Below, piece after piece: positions 8,958 through 16,646 of a stretch of 64,000 nt of DNA. The position numbers and the translations under genes are program-made. Under the pieces are notes generated by a model. That model did not search any database and was not told the DNA's origin. It worked only from the letters and a program-made list of their open reading frames with translations. Position 1 is the stretch's first letter. The number at the start of each line of letters is the position of its first letter. The stretch lies in contig NZ_ANOK01000007.1 of assembly GCF_000331575.1 (NCBI RefSeq), forward strand, positions 48,001 to 112,000, read 5' to 3'. Source of the stretch: Calidifontibacillus oryziterrae. Lineage in GTDB: Bacteria; Bacillota; Bacilli; Bacillales; Bacillaceae_J.

Positions 8958-9977
8958 ATGAAGAAGAGGGAGTTTTATTTTGATAACGCGAAGTTTTTGC
9001 TTATTTTTCTTGTTGTAGTAGGCCATTTTATTACATCATTTATAGGAAATAAGGCATTTGCAGAGTTTTATATTTTGATTTATTTATTCCATATGCCAGC
9101 ATTTATTTTGTTATCTGGGTATTTTGCAAAAGGGATTCATAGAGAGGGTTATATCAAAAAGGTTGCAAAAAAGTTGCTAATTCCGTATTTGTTATTTCAA
9201 ATCATCTATTCATTTTATTATTTTTTCCTTTACGACAAAGAGGAGCTTATAATCCAAATTTTCCAGCCTCACTGGTCACTATGGTTTTTGTTAAGTATGT
9301 TTTGTTGGAATGTACTCTTATTGTTATTTACAAAAAATATAAAAAGCGTAACATGGAGTATGCTTATTGCGATTCTTGTTGGACTAATTGTAGGTTACTT
9401 TGACGATATTGGCAATTATCTAAGTTTATCTAGAACATTTGTCCTTTTTCCAGTCTTTTTACTTGGCTATTATATGAAGAAAGAGCATTTTCAAAGGCTT
9501 GTATCTAAAAAAGGGAAATGGATTTCCGCAATAGCGATTGTAGCAATACTAGTATGCATTCATTTCGTACTTATTGATATGCCAAAGGAATGGATGTATG
9601 GTTCAAAATCATATGGGACTCTTGATGCAGGATGGGAAGGTGGCATAATACGATTCCTATATTACGGTTTGAGTTTAATCATGATGCTTAGCTTTTTCAC
9701 GTTTGTTCCAAAAAGAGAGCTCTTTTTCACGAAATGGGGAGCTCGTACACTATATGTATACCTTTTACATGGTTTTATTATTATGTATTTCCGTGATAGC
9801 GGGCTTGTCACTTATATTAAAGAAACAAACGCTCATTATCTTTTATTGATATTTTCGATAGTTGTTACACTCGTACTTTCAAGTCAACCTGTCTATGTAT
9901 TAGCGCAGCCAATACTTGAGCTTCGTATGGATGGTTTAAGACAACTATTTAAGAGGCAAAAGCAAATGGGAAGGTAA
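8958..9977 (+). CDS. Membrane acyltransferase family 3 protein
   Basis: A 339-residue integral membrane protein with about ten hydrophobic segments. The N-terminal KREFYFDNAKFLLIFLVVVGHFI and the following YLFHMPAFILLSGYFAKG match the acyltransferase-3 / fucose-4-O-acetylase group, including the catalytic-type histidine of VVGH and the HMP loop. Members O-acetylate extracellular or cell-wall sugars using cytoplasmic acetyl donors. GTGGAGGTT precedes ATG 8958; the open frame extends six codons upstream but that part contains the ribosome binding site. Its neighbours downstream (deacetylase, L,D-transpeptidase) are also envelope enzymes, each in its own transcript. The target polymer is unknown. 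Confidence 0.82.
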   Translation: MKKREFYFDNAKFLLIFLVVVGHFITSFIGNKAFAEFYILIYLFHMPAFILLSGYFAKGIHREGYIKKVAKKLLIPYLLFQIIYSFYYFFLYDKEELIIQIFQPHWSLWFLLSMFCWNVLLLLFTKNIKSVTWSMLIAILVGLIVGYFDDIGNYLSLSRTFVLFPVFLLGYYMKKEHFQRLVSKKGKWISAIAIVAILVCIHFVLIDMPKEWMYGSKSYGTLDAGWEGGIIRFLYYGLSLIMMLSFFTFVPKRELFFTKWGARTLYVYLLHGFIIMYFRDSGLVTYIKETNAHYLLLIFSIVVTLVLSSQPVYVLAQPILELRMDGLRQLFKRQKQMGR

Positions 9978-10005
9978 TCTCACAACTGGGATTCCCTTTT
10001 TTATT
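9968..10005 (+). terminator. Terminator after the acyltransferase gene
   Basis: GGGAA (9968-9972) pairs with TTCCC (9992-9996) around an inner AATCTC/GGGATT alternative stem; six T follow. The hairpin overlaps the last codons. Confidence 0.7.
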
Positions 10006-10116
10006 TTAGAAAGGACTACCACTTTGTACTATTAAACTATTGTAATTTAAATTAAAATAGTAATATATTACTATTTCATAATAAAAGAGACTTATGCGAC
10101 TAGAGAGAAGGATTTC

Positions 10117-11298
10117 ATGTTTACAAAAATTCCCAGACTGATAACATTTTTTACATTGAGTATTTTTCTGCTTTTTTCATTTACGATAAATGTAAAAGCT
10201 TCTACAACTGATCAAATCGTTTTTATTGCTGTAAACGATGAATTGGTTGAATTTGTCGATGCTAGACCATTCGTTGCTGATGGCGTTACTTACGTTCCAT
10301 TAAGATCACTAGCAACTATATTGAAAGCAAACGTCTTTTACAATTCTAATGAAAATTCAGTAATTATAAAAAAGGATAGTCGATTTTTCAAAATCTATAT
10401 CTCTGAAAATAAGTATGTAACTGAAGCTAAAAACAAAATGGAAGCAGCCGAGAAATTACCGTTTTTAATTAAAACTGAAAATGACCGGATTATGGTACCG
10501 TTGCAATTTATAGCGGAGTATTTTCAATTAGAGATTACTTTTTTTGAAGCTGGCCCGATTGCTAGATTAATAGAAAAGAACGATTTATTAAACTATACTG
10601 ACGAACAGCTTTACGTCAAGTACAAAGAGGAAATTGAAGTGGAAACAGAACGATGGAAAGCAGAACGAAGGCATAAAAAGATAAACAAAATTGCGTATTT
10701 AACTTTTGATGATGGACCTAATAAACATACAAAGCCAATTCTTGATATTTTACAGGAACATGACGTGAAAGCTACATTTTTTATGATTGAGCCGCAAATA
10801 AAAGACTTTAAAGATGACGTGCAGAGAATGATAGCAGAAGGCCATATGATTGGTTCCCACAGTGTTACTCATGATAAAGCAACAGTATATCAAAGCCCGA
10901 AAACGCTACTTGATGAAATGAATAAAACGAGAGAAACATTATTAACAATTACTAGTTTTGACAGTAGATTAGTCCGTGTTCCTTATGGAAGTAAGCCTTA
11001 CTTGACGAAAGAGTTTAGAGATATTTTAGCGAATAATAATATACAAGTATGGGATTGGAATGTTGATAGTAATGACTGGCGTTATTCACAAGAGATGTTA
11101 ATTTCAACTGTTAAGAAACAAGTTATAGGTCTCGAGCAGAAGAATATAACTCCAGTTATTCTTTTTCACAACAGTTTAAATACTGTACAATCGCTGCCTG
11201 AAATTATAAAATTTTTAAAATCTGAAGGCTATTTTTTAGAAGCTTATGACAGAGAACATCATATCATGATAAACTTTTGGAACGATGAACGCCTATGA
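10117..11298 (+). CDS. Exported polysaccharide deacetylase with copper-amine-oxidase-type N-terminal domain
   Basis: A 393-residue secreted protein. Residues 1-29 are a signal peptide ending near VKAST. Residues about 33-165 form a stalk-like domain of the copper amine oxidase N1 type (VTYVPLRSLATIL; RIMVPLQFIAEYF), often used for wall attachment. From residue 190 there is a NodB deacetylase: TFDDGP (T196-P201, with D198/D199), HSVTH zinc ligands, RVPYGS, the WNVDSNDWR loop and ILFHN. It should remove N-acetyl groups from peptidoglycan or another glycan, hydrolytically and with a divalent metal. ATG 10117 follows GAAGGATT. Its terminator begins inside its last codons. Confidence 0.88.
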   Translation: MFTKIPRLITFFTLSIFLLFSFTINVKASTTDQIVFIAVNDELVEFVDARPFVADGVTYVPLRSLATILKANVFYNSNENSVIIKKDSRFFKIYISENKYVTEAKNKMEAAEKLPFLIKTENDRIMVPLQFIAEYFQLEITFFEAGPIARLIEKNDLLNYTDEQLYVKYKEEIEVETERWKAERRHKKINKIAYLTFDDGPNKHTKPILDILQEHDVKATFFMIEPQIKDFKDDVQRMIAEGHMIGSHSVTHDKATVYQSPKTLLDEMNKTRETLLTITSFDSRLVRVPYGSKPYLTKEFRDILANNNIQVWDWNVDSNDWRYSQEMLISTVKKQVIGLEQKNITPVILFHNSLNTVQSLPEIIKFLKSEGYFLEAYDREHHIMINFWNDERL

Positions 11299-11319
11299 AA
11301 TAGGTGTTCGCTTTTTTTT
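11287..11319 (+). terminator. Terminator of the deacetylase gene
   Basis: GAACGCCTAT (11287-11296) pairs with ATAGGTGTTC (11300-11309), one G-U, followed by GC and eight T; the first arm lies inside the coding sequence. Confidence 0.88.
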
Positions 11320-11435
11320 ATCATTGACAAATTTATAAAATGAATTAGTTCTAATATTTACCATGAGTTTATACTATGTTTTTGAAAAAAATAAGAAATA
11401 ATAGGAACAAAATATTTATTAAGGACTTATATGAT

Positions 11436-12110
11436 ATGAAAATTCAATTACAAGGATCAAAATTTTTGTATATCATAATGTTCGTTCTATTATTGATTTT
11501 CCCCTTTAGCGAGGTCCATAGTGAACAATCCCATAAAAAAATGTATATTAAAATTGATTTATGGACTAAAGAACTTTATTTGTTTGAGGGTGAAAAAGTA
11601 GTAAAGAAATATATAATTTCACCAGGATCAGAGGAGATGCCAACACCAATCGGGATATTTACGGTCACAGAGAAGTCAAAATCCTGGGGTGGTGGATTTG
11701 GCACTCGCTGGATTGGATTAAATGTCCCTTGGGGTACTTATGGAATACATGGTACTAATAAACCATGGTTGATTGGTAAAAATGTAAGTAGTGGTTGCAT
11801 TAGAATGCGGAACAAAGATGTCGAGGAATTATATGAAAGCGTAAGTGAAGGTATCACTGTGCAAATAGATGGGCCAATTACCGGTATAGGGAAAGGGGAA
11901 CTAAAAAATTTGTCACTAGGCTCAAAAGGCAATTTGGTACAAATTGTTCAACAAAGATTAAAGCTAATGGGCTTTTATAATGGTCCGGTTAATGGGATCT
12001 ATGATAAAGAAACCGAGAATGCAGTAGAGAAGTTCCAAGTGTCTCATGATCTTCCAATGACTGGTGGAATTATGATAAGGGAGTATATATTATTAGGTAT
12101 ATTAGAGTGA
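11436..12110 (+). CDS. L,D-transpeptidase (YkuD domain) with peptidoglycan-binding domain
   Basis: A 225-residue exported enzyme. The signal peptide ends around SEVHSEQ. The YkuD domain (about 35-150) contains the catalytic H105 (GIHGTN) and C121 in SSGCIRMRN. The C-terminus (about 160-225) is a PG_binding_1 repeat (GSKGNLVQIVQQRLKLMGFYNGPVNG). It would make 3-3 cross-links in the wall or spore cortex. The frame is open from 11376, but AAGGA at 11421-11425 favours ATG 11436, which also starts a clean signal peptide; the upstream ATG lacks a ribosome binding site. Confidence 0.87.
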   Translation: MKIQLQGSKFLYIIMFVLLLIFPFSEVHSEQSHKKMYIKIDLWTKELYLFEGEKVVKKYIISPGSEEMPTPIGIFTVTEKSKSWGGGFGTRWIGLNVPWGTYGIHGTNKPWLIGKNVSSGCIRMRNKDVEELYESVSEGITVQIDGPITGIGKGELKNLSLGSKGNLVQIVQQRLKLMGFYNGPVNGIYDKETENAVEKFQVSHDLPMTGGIMIREYILLGILE

Positions 12111-12114
12111 AAAT

Positions 12115-12141
12115 AAGCGAGCGAAAATGCCCGCTTTTTTT
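12115..12141 (+). terminator. Terminator after the L,D-transpeptidase gene
   Basis: AAGCGAGC pairs with GCCCGCTT (one A-C mismatch), followed by a T-run to 12141. Confidence 0.75.
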
Positions 12142-12182
12142 AAGTATTTAATCAGGTTTTATGTTTAACATTTAGAGTAGTG

Positions 12183-12659
12183 TTATTGTTTCGCTTTTCG
12201 ATCTCGATTAATACGGCGTTGAAAGAAAATATAAACAGGAAATGGGATAATAATCCAGCCTATGCTTTTAATAAAACTGTTTAATGCACGTTGCTTACTA
12301 TTTTCAATCTGTTGGTGTACTTTAGCATCATATTGCTTTCGTAAGTCTTCTTCACTAAGTTGAACTGGTTGTTTCTCTTCATTTTCAAATTTAGTAGGAT
12401 AATTGGTCCGCATCTCTTTGTACTCTTCAAATGTTTCGATATAAGTGTTTGGTGATACATAATCAGCCAATGACATAAAAGCAAATACTCCGCCGCCGAT
12501 AACCATTATTAATGTAATAAAGGCAACGGCATATTGATAAACTTGTTTAATCATATCCTCTCTCTCCTCCTGTTCAGCGTTTAGAACATGTCTTGCTCCG
12601 AACGCAATCAATATTAAAGGCAAAACAAAGCCGACAAGTAGTAGTAAGATAGAAATCAC
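12183..12659 (-). CDS. Membrane protein of unknown function
   Basis: I do not recognise this family. The product has three hydrophobic segments: residues 1-20, about 41-65 (YAVAFITLIMVIGGGVFAFM) and about 133-150 (IGWIIIPFPVYIFF). A long hydrophilic, glutamate- and glutamine-rich loop of about 65 residues lies between the second and third, and a short basic tail ends RRINRDRKAKQ. The frame is open from GTG 12671, but GAGGTGA is spaced for GTG 12659, which is preferred. It is transcribed away from the TRAP locus and shares the intergenic region with its sigma-54 promoter; no functional link is evident. Confidence 0.6.
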   Translation of the reverse strand: MISILLLLVGFVLPLILIAFGARHVLNAEQEEREDMIKQVYQYAVAFITLIMVIGGGVFAFMSLADYVSPNTYIETFEEYKEMRTNYPTKFENEEKQPVQLSEEDLRKQYDAKVHQQIENSKQRALNSFIKSIGWIIIPFPVYIFFQRRINRDRKAKQ

Positions 12660-12831
12660 AATAACTCTCACCTCAATTTCTTCATCTGCAAAAATAACTT
12701 ACCACAAATATAATGAAAACTCTTCTGACAAAATATTATTGAAATAAATACTATTGTATAGAATAGACGAAAAAGTCGTGAAAAAGGTTTCGATTTTTTT
12801 AAAAGAGTGGATATATGATTAAAATTTTTGA

Positions 12832-12877
12832 AAAGCGGAAGAAACTTCCTGTGCGAACCGGAAAATTTCTCCGCTTT
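12832..12877. repeat. Large inverted repeat upstream of the sigma-54 promoter (possible enhancer, or dispersed repeat)
   Basis: Eighteen-base arms at 12832-12849 and 12860-12877 match at 14 positions (AAAGCGGA...TCC) around a 10-base loop. Its centre is about 98 bases before the predicted sigma-54 start site, where NtrC-type activators bind. The GCGGA...TCCGC arms also resemble small repeats dispersed in Bacillus genomes, and a related sequence occurs at about 32073-32092, so a mobile-repeat origin is equally possible. Confidence 0.5.
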
Positions 12878-12925
12878 ACTATTTCCTATATTCAAAATAA
12901 ATAAATAATTACAAGGGTTTTATGG

Positions 12926-12943
12926 TTGGCACGGAACTTGCAT
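12926..12943 (+). promoter_or_regulatory. Sigma-54 (-24/-12) promoter of the TAXI-TRAP operon
   Basis: TTGGCACGGAACTTGCAT matches the sigma-54 consensus TTGGCACG-N4-TTGCA at all conserved positions, with GG (12928-12929) and GC (12940-12941) separated by exactly ten bases. The predicted start is near 12953, 35 bases before the first ATG. A sigma-54 activator gene lies in the same locus at 18557. Confidence 0.9.
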
Positions 12944-12987
12944 TATTAAAAGTGAAACGCTTACAAAATAAAAGGGGGAAACAAAAC

Positions 12988-13989
12988 ATGAAAAAAACAT
13001 TTATTTCTGGGGCAACTGCATTGATGCTAGCAGGCGGACTTCTTGCAGGCTGTTCTTCAGGAGAAACAACATCAGAACCAGCTGAGACAAACAACAGCTC
13101 TGAGGAAGTTCAAAAAACAGGCTTAGAGACAAAGTTTGCAACGATAGCTACAGGTGGTGCTTCGGGGCCTTATAACATTATAGCCACTGCACTTGCAGAA
13201 ACGTATGCACAAACATATGGTGTTAACTCAAAAACACAAACAACTGGAGCCTCTGTAGAAAATATTAACTTAATGGCACAGGGAAAAGTAGAAATGGCTT
13301 TTGTCATGAGTGATGTACTAAGTGAAGCAGTAAATGGGATTGGTAATTTCTCGGAAAAAGTGGAAAATGTTCAACAAATTGCAGCATTATATCCAAACTA
13401 TGTGCAAGTTGTTACATCAAAAAAATCAGGAATTAAAACTCTTGCAGATTTAAAAGGTAAACGAATTGCTGTTGGAGCGCAAAACTCAGGTGTGGAAGTA
13501 AACGCTCGCAACTTACTTAACGGTCATGGTATTACATATGACGATATAAAAGTGGATTACTTAGGTTATGCTGAGGCTGCAGATGCATTAAAATCAGGAA
13601 AGTTAGATGCAGCATTCTTAACAAGTGGTATTCCGAACTCTTCATTGATGGAGCTTGAACAAGGATTTGATCTTCAACTAGTAACAATCGAAGAAGAGAA
13701 CGTTAAAAAAATAGCAGCAGACCAATCTTATTTTATTCCGATGGTGATTCCAGCTGGAACATATGGAAATGAAGAAGATGTTCCGACTGCAGCAATTATG
13801 AATGCGTTAGTTGTTCGTTCGGACTTAAGCGAATCTGATGTGTATGAATTGACAAAAACATTTTTTGAAAACTTAGATGCACTTGGAAATGCTCACCAAG
13901 CAGCAAAAGACATTTCACTTGAAAAAGCACAACAAGGTTTGGTAGCCCCGATGCATCCAGGAGCAAAGAAATACTACGATGAGCAATAA
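12988..13989 (+). CDS. TAXI family TRAP transporter substrate-binding lipoprotein
   Basis: A 333-residue extracytoplasmic binding protein, lipidated at C22 (LLAGCSSG), with a short S/T/E-rich linker. The mature part shows TAXI features: FATIATGGASGPYNIIATALAE, TTGASVENINLMAQGKVEMAFVMSD, GKRIAVGAQNSGVEVNAR and a C-terminal PMHPGAKKYY. It hands a carboxylate-type ligand to the fused permease; TAXI proteins bind glutamate, 2-oxoglutarate and similar acids, and the ligand is not readable here. ATG 12988 follows AAAGGGGGA; the longer frame begins inside the sigma-54 promoter. The next gene overlaps its end by 11 bases. Confidence 0.9.
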   Translation: MKKTFISGATALMLAGGLLAGCSSGETTSEPAETNNSSEEVQKTGLETKFATIATGGASGPYNIIATALAETYAQTYGVNSKTQTTGASVENINLMAQGKVEMAFVMSDVLSEAVNGIGNFSEKVENVQQIAALYPNYVQVVTSKKSGIKTLADLKGKRIAVGAQNSGVEVNARNLLNGHGITYDDIKVDYLGYAEAADALKSGKLDAAFLTSGIPNSSLMELEQGFDLQLVTIEEENVKKIAADQSYFIPMVIPAGTYGNEEDVPTAAIMNALVVRSDLSESDVYELTKTFFENLDALGNAHQAAKDISLEKAQQGLVAPMHPGAKKYYDEQ

Positions 13990-14449
13990 AAAGTTGAAGA
14001 GGAGATCGTTTGTCTTTGGTCTCCTTTTTATCCTTATTTTATTTTTTCCAGTATCAGTTACGAAAGTTAGCAGCTTAGACAATGCGTTTTATTTTACAGA
14101 CAAAGAATTTAGCATTTATTGGATTCACTCCGTTGAAAAAGAAGCATGGCAGGAGTTTTATGAAAGGCAAGGAAAAGACTTAGTGTTAACGTACACAAAG
14201 TTCAAAACATTTGGTGCAGGTGTGCCTTCTCAAGGGAAAATTAAAAAGAATGAAAAAGGCTTTATTACGTATGAAATTGGACGACGAATGGAAGGAATTA
14301 ATTTAATTGTATCTGAAAATGTAAAGTCTACACTTTTTATAAAAAATAGAAAAATTCCTCTTTATAAGTTTGCGGGAAATTATGAAGAGATCACCATAAA
14401 ACAAGTAAAACGTCCACTTTGTATGGCGTGGATGAATCAAAAAATATAG
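13979..14449 (+). CDS. DUF1850 family protein
   Basis: A 156-residue protein with an N-terminal hydrophobic anchor (FVFGLLFILILFFPVSV) and a DUF1850-like body: IYWIHSVEKEAWQEFYE and YTKFKTFGAGVPSQGK. Genes of this family are recurrently placed between a TAXI binding protein and a fused TRAP permease, as here, so a helper role in transporter assembly or function is inferred; its biochemistry is unknown. It starts inside the end of the binding-protein gene and is followed 15 bases later by the permease, so it is co-translated with both. Confidence 0.82.
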   Translation: MSNKKLKRRSFVFGLLFILILFFPVSVTKVSSLDNAFYFTDKEFSIYWIHSVEKEAWQEFYERQGKDLVLTYTKFKTFGAGVPSQGKIKKNEKGFITYEIGRRMEGINLIVSENVKSTLFIKNRKIPLYKFAGNYEEITIKQVKRPLCMAWMNQKI

Positions 14450-14464
14450 TTGGGAGTGTTCACA

Positions 14465-16483
14465 ATGACAAAGATAGATGAGCCTCAAATAGAATTTAGT
14501 GAGAACCCTTCACAAAATGAAAATCAAAAGGATATTCTTGAAAAGTATGATCGAGAATCTGTCGTTCGGAATCTAACAAACAATAAAATTACTCTATTTA
14601 TTGCAGGGCTGGCAATTTTTTATTCACTTTTTCATTTATATAATACATATTACCCGATGCCAGAGCTCAAACAACGGGCCATTCATGTAGGATGGGGTAT
14701 TGCTTTAATATTTTTAATTTATCCTATAAGTAAAAAAAGTTCACGTACAAACATTCATGTTATGGATTGGGTGTTATTTCTCCTAACAATTGCTTCAACT
14801 GGATATTTACTAATCGAATATCAAGATATTGTGACAACTAGGGGTGGGATACCTAACAACCTGGATATTATTTTTGCCATCATTACGGTAATTCTTGTTT
14901 TAGAGTCATCAAGAAGAATTACAGGTTTAATTTTGCCAGTTCTTGCATTGATTTTTTTAGCATATCCGTTTTTTAGTCACCTACCATTTATGCCAGATCG
15001 CCTCTTAACACGTCCATATGATCTTGGTGATATATTTGGACAACTATATTTAAAGACGGAAGGTTTATATTCTTCAGCAATTGGAGCATCGGTTACATTT
15101 ATTTTCTTATTTATATTATTTGGAGCATTCCTATCAAAGTCAGGGATGGGACAGCTATTTAACGATTTAGCATTAGCGCTTGCAGGTAGCAAACAAGGCG
15201 GACCCGCAAAAGTTGCGGTTATTTCAAGTGGCTTTATGGGAAGTATTAATGGCGCGGCTGTTGCCAATGTTGTAGGGACAGGAGCCTTCACAATTCCGCT
15301 CATGAAAAAAGTAGGCTATAGTAAAAACTTTGCTGGTGCAGTAGAAGCAAGTGCTTCAGTTGGTGGTCAAATTCTTCCGCCAATTATGGGAGCAAGTGCT
15401 TTTATTATGGCGGAAACTACTGGTGTAAGCTATGGGACAATTGCTCTTGCAGCGCTTTTACCTGCACTCCTTTATTATTTAGGTGTTATTGCACAAGTAC
15501 ATTTTCGAGCTGGAAAAGATAACTTACGTGGAGTACCAAAAGCAGATCTTCCAAGAATTAAAGAGGTACTGAAGGCTCGCGGACACTTACTGTTACCGAT
15601 TTTTGGATTAGTTTACTTTTTATCAATCTCAACACCAGTAGGCTATGCGGCTTTTTACACAATTTTATTAACTATTGTTGTGAGCATGTTAAAGAAAGAG
15701 ACAAGAATGTCTATCAAGGATATATTACGTGCCTTAGAAGATGGGGCAAAACAATCGCTATCTGTTATGGCAGCCTGTGCTGTTGTCGGAATTATTATTG
15801 GAGTTGTTAGCTTAACTAGTTTTGGAACTGTCATGACATCTTCTATTATGAGTATTGGCCAAGGATCATTGCTATTAACGCTATTCTTTACAATGATTGC
15901 GTCGATGATCTTAGGTATGGGGCTTCCTTCAATACCTTGCTATATTATTACAGCGACAATGGCAGCACCTGCATTAGCAAGCTTTGATATTCCAATTCTC
16001 GTTGCTCATATGTTTGTTTTCTATTTTGGGATTTTTGCTAATATTACTCCACCAGTTGCACTCGCTTCATTTGCTGGTGCCGGTATATCTGGTGGTGATC
16101 CGATGAAAACGGGCTTCCAATCTCTGAAGCTAGCGTTAGCAGGATTTATTATTCCATACTTATTTGTGTATAATCCTACGATGCTAATGATTGACACTAC
16201 AGGAGTGTCAACAACTGCAACCGAATTTCCATTACCTGCAGTGACAAGTATTATTATAGTAGTGCTTTCCTCTATTATCGGAGTGATTGCTTTAGGAGCG
16301 GCAGTCGAGGGTTATTTCTTAGATAGATATAATTTTATTACTAGGTTAATACTCGGAGCGGGAGCGCTTATGCTGATTATTCCAGAAGGTGTAACGGATA
16401 TTCTTGGACTTATTATCGTTTCTGTCCTAATGGGACAACAATTAATTTTTTCTAGGAAAAATAAGAAAACGATTGCTATATAA
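14465..16483 (+). CDS. TRAP transporter fused permease (4TM/12TM, DctQ-DctM type)
   Basis: A 672-residue membrane protein. The N-terminal 45 residues are hydrophilic; about four segments follow (DctQ-like), then the DctM-like domain beginning near EGLYSSAIGASVTFIFLFILFGAFLSKSG. Typical TRAP motifs include GFMGSINGAAVANVVGTGAFTIPLMKKVGY, GGQILPPIMGASAFIMAE and MILGMGLPSIPCYIITATMAAPAL. It is a sodium-coupled secondary importer working with the TAXI protein. ATG 14465 follows GGGAGTG. It is the last gene of the sigma-54-promoted unit before a hairpin. Confidence 0.92.
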   Translation: MTKIDEPQIEFSENPSQNENQKDILEKYDRESVVRNLTNNKITLFIAGLAIFYSLFHLYNTYYPMPELKQRAIHVGWGIALIFLIYPISKKSSRTNIHVMDWVLFLLTIASTGYLLIEYQDIVTTRGGIPNNLDIIFAIITVILVLESSRRITGLILPVLALIFLAYPFFSHLPFMPDRLLTRPYDLGDIFGQLYLKTEGLYSSAIGASVTFIFLFILFGAFLSKSGMGQLFNDLALALAGSKQGGPAKVAVISSGFMGSINGAAVANVVGTGAFTIPLMKKVGYSKNFAGAVEASASVGGQILPPIMGASAFIMAETTGVSYGTIALAALLPALLYYLGVIAQVHFRAGKDNLRGVPKADLPRIKEVLKARGHLLLPIFGLVYFLSISTPVGYAAFYTILLTIVVSMLKKETRMSIKDILRALEDGAKQSLSVMAACAVVGIIIGVVSLTSFGTVMTSSIMSIGQGSLLLTLFFTMIASMILGMGLPSIPCYIITATMAAPALASFDIPILVAHMFVFYFGIFANITPPVALASFAGAGISGGDPMKTGFQSLKLALAGFIIPYLFVYNPTMLMIDTTGVSTTATEFPLPAVTSIIIVVLSSIIGVIALGAAVEGYFLDRYNFITRLILGAGALMLIIPEGVTDILGLIIVSVLMGQQLIFSRKNKKTIAI

Positions 16484-16510
16484 AAAGAAAAAGCATGATA
16501 CAATATGGCT

Positions 16511-16541
16511 AGAGGGTAGTGTTATATAATACTAACCCTCT
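16511..16541 (+). terminator. Terminator-like hairpin after the TRAP permease
   Basis: AGAGGG (16511-16516) pairs with CCCTCT (16536-16541), with further pairing inside; the T-run is short, so termination may be partial. Confidence 0.55.
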
Positions 16542-16646
16542 GTTTGTATTCGGTTTATATTGATGACTAATCATTGTTTGCTCTAAATATTATTAACTCA
16601 TTCTCTTAATGAAATACTAGATTACTATATTGGAGGGAGGCCCATT

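Noticed and set aside
12832..12877. Inverted repeat as a definite sigma-54 enhancer
   Set aside because: Its position is ideal, but the same GCGGA/TCCGC arm style appears near 32073 as part of a repeat-like sequence, so the enhancer role is kept only as a hypothesis.
12668..12895. 75-residue minus-strand open frame before the three-segment membrane protein gene
   Set aside because: It runs through the inverted repeat, has no ribosome binding site and looks like random intergenic translation.
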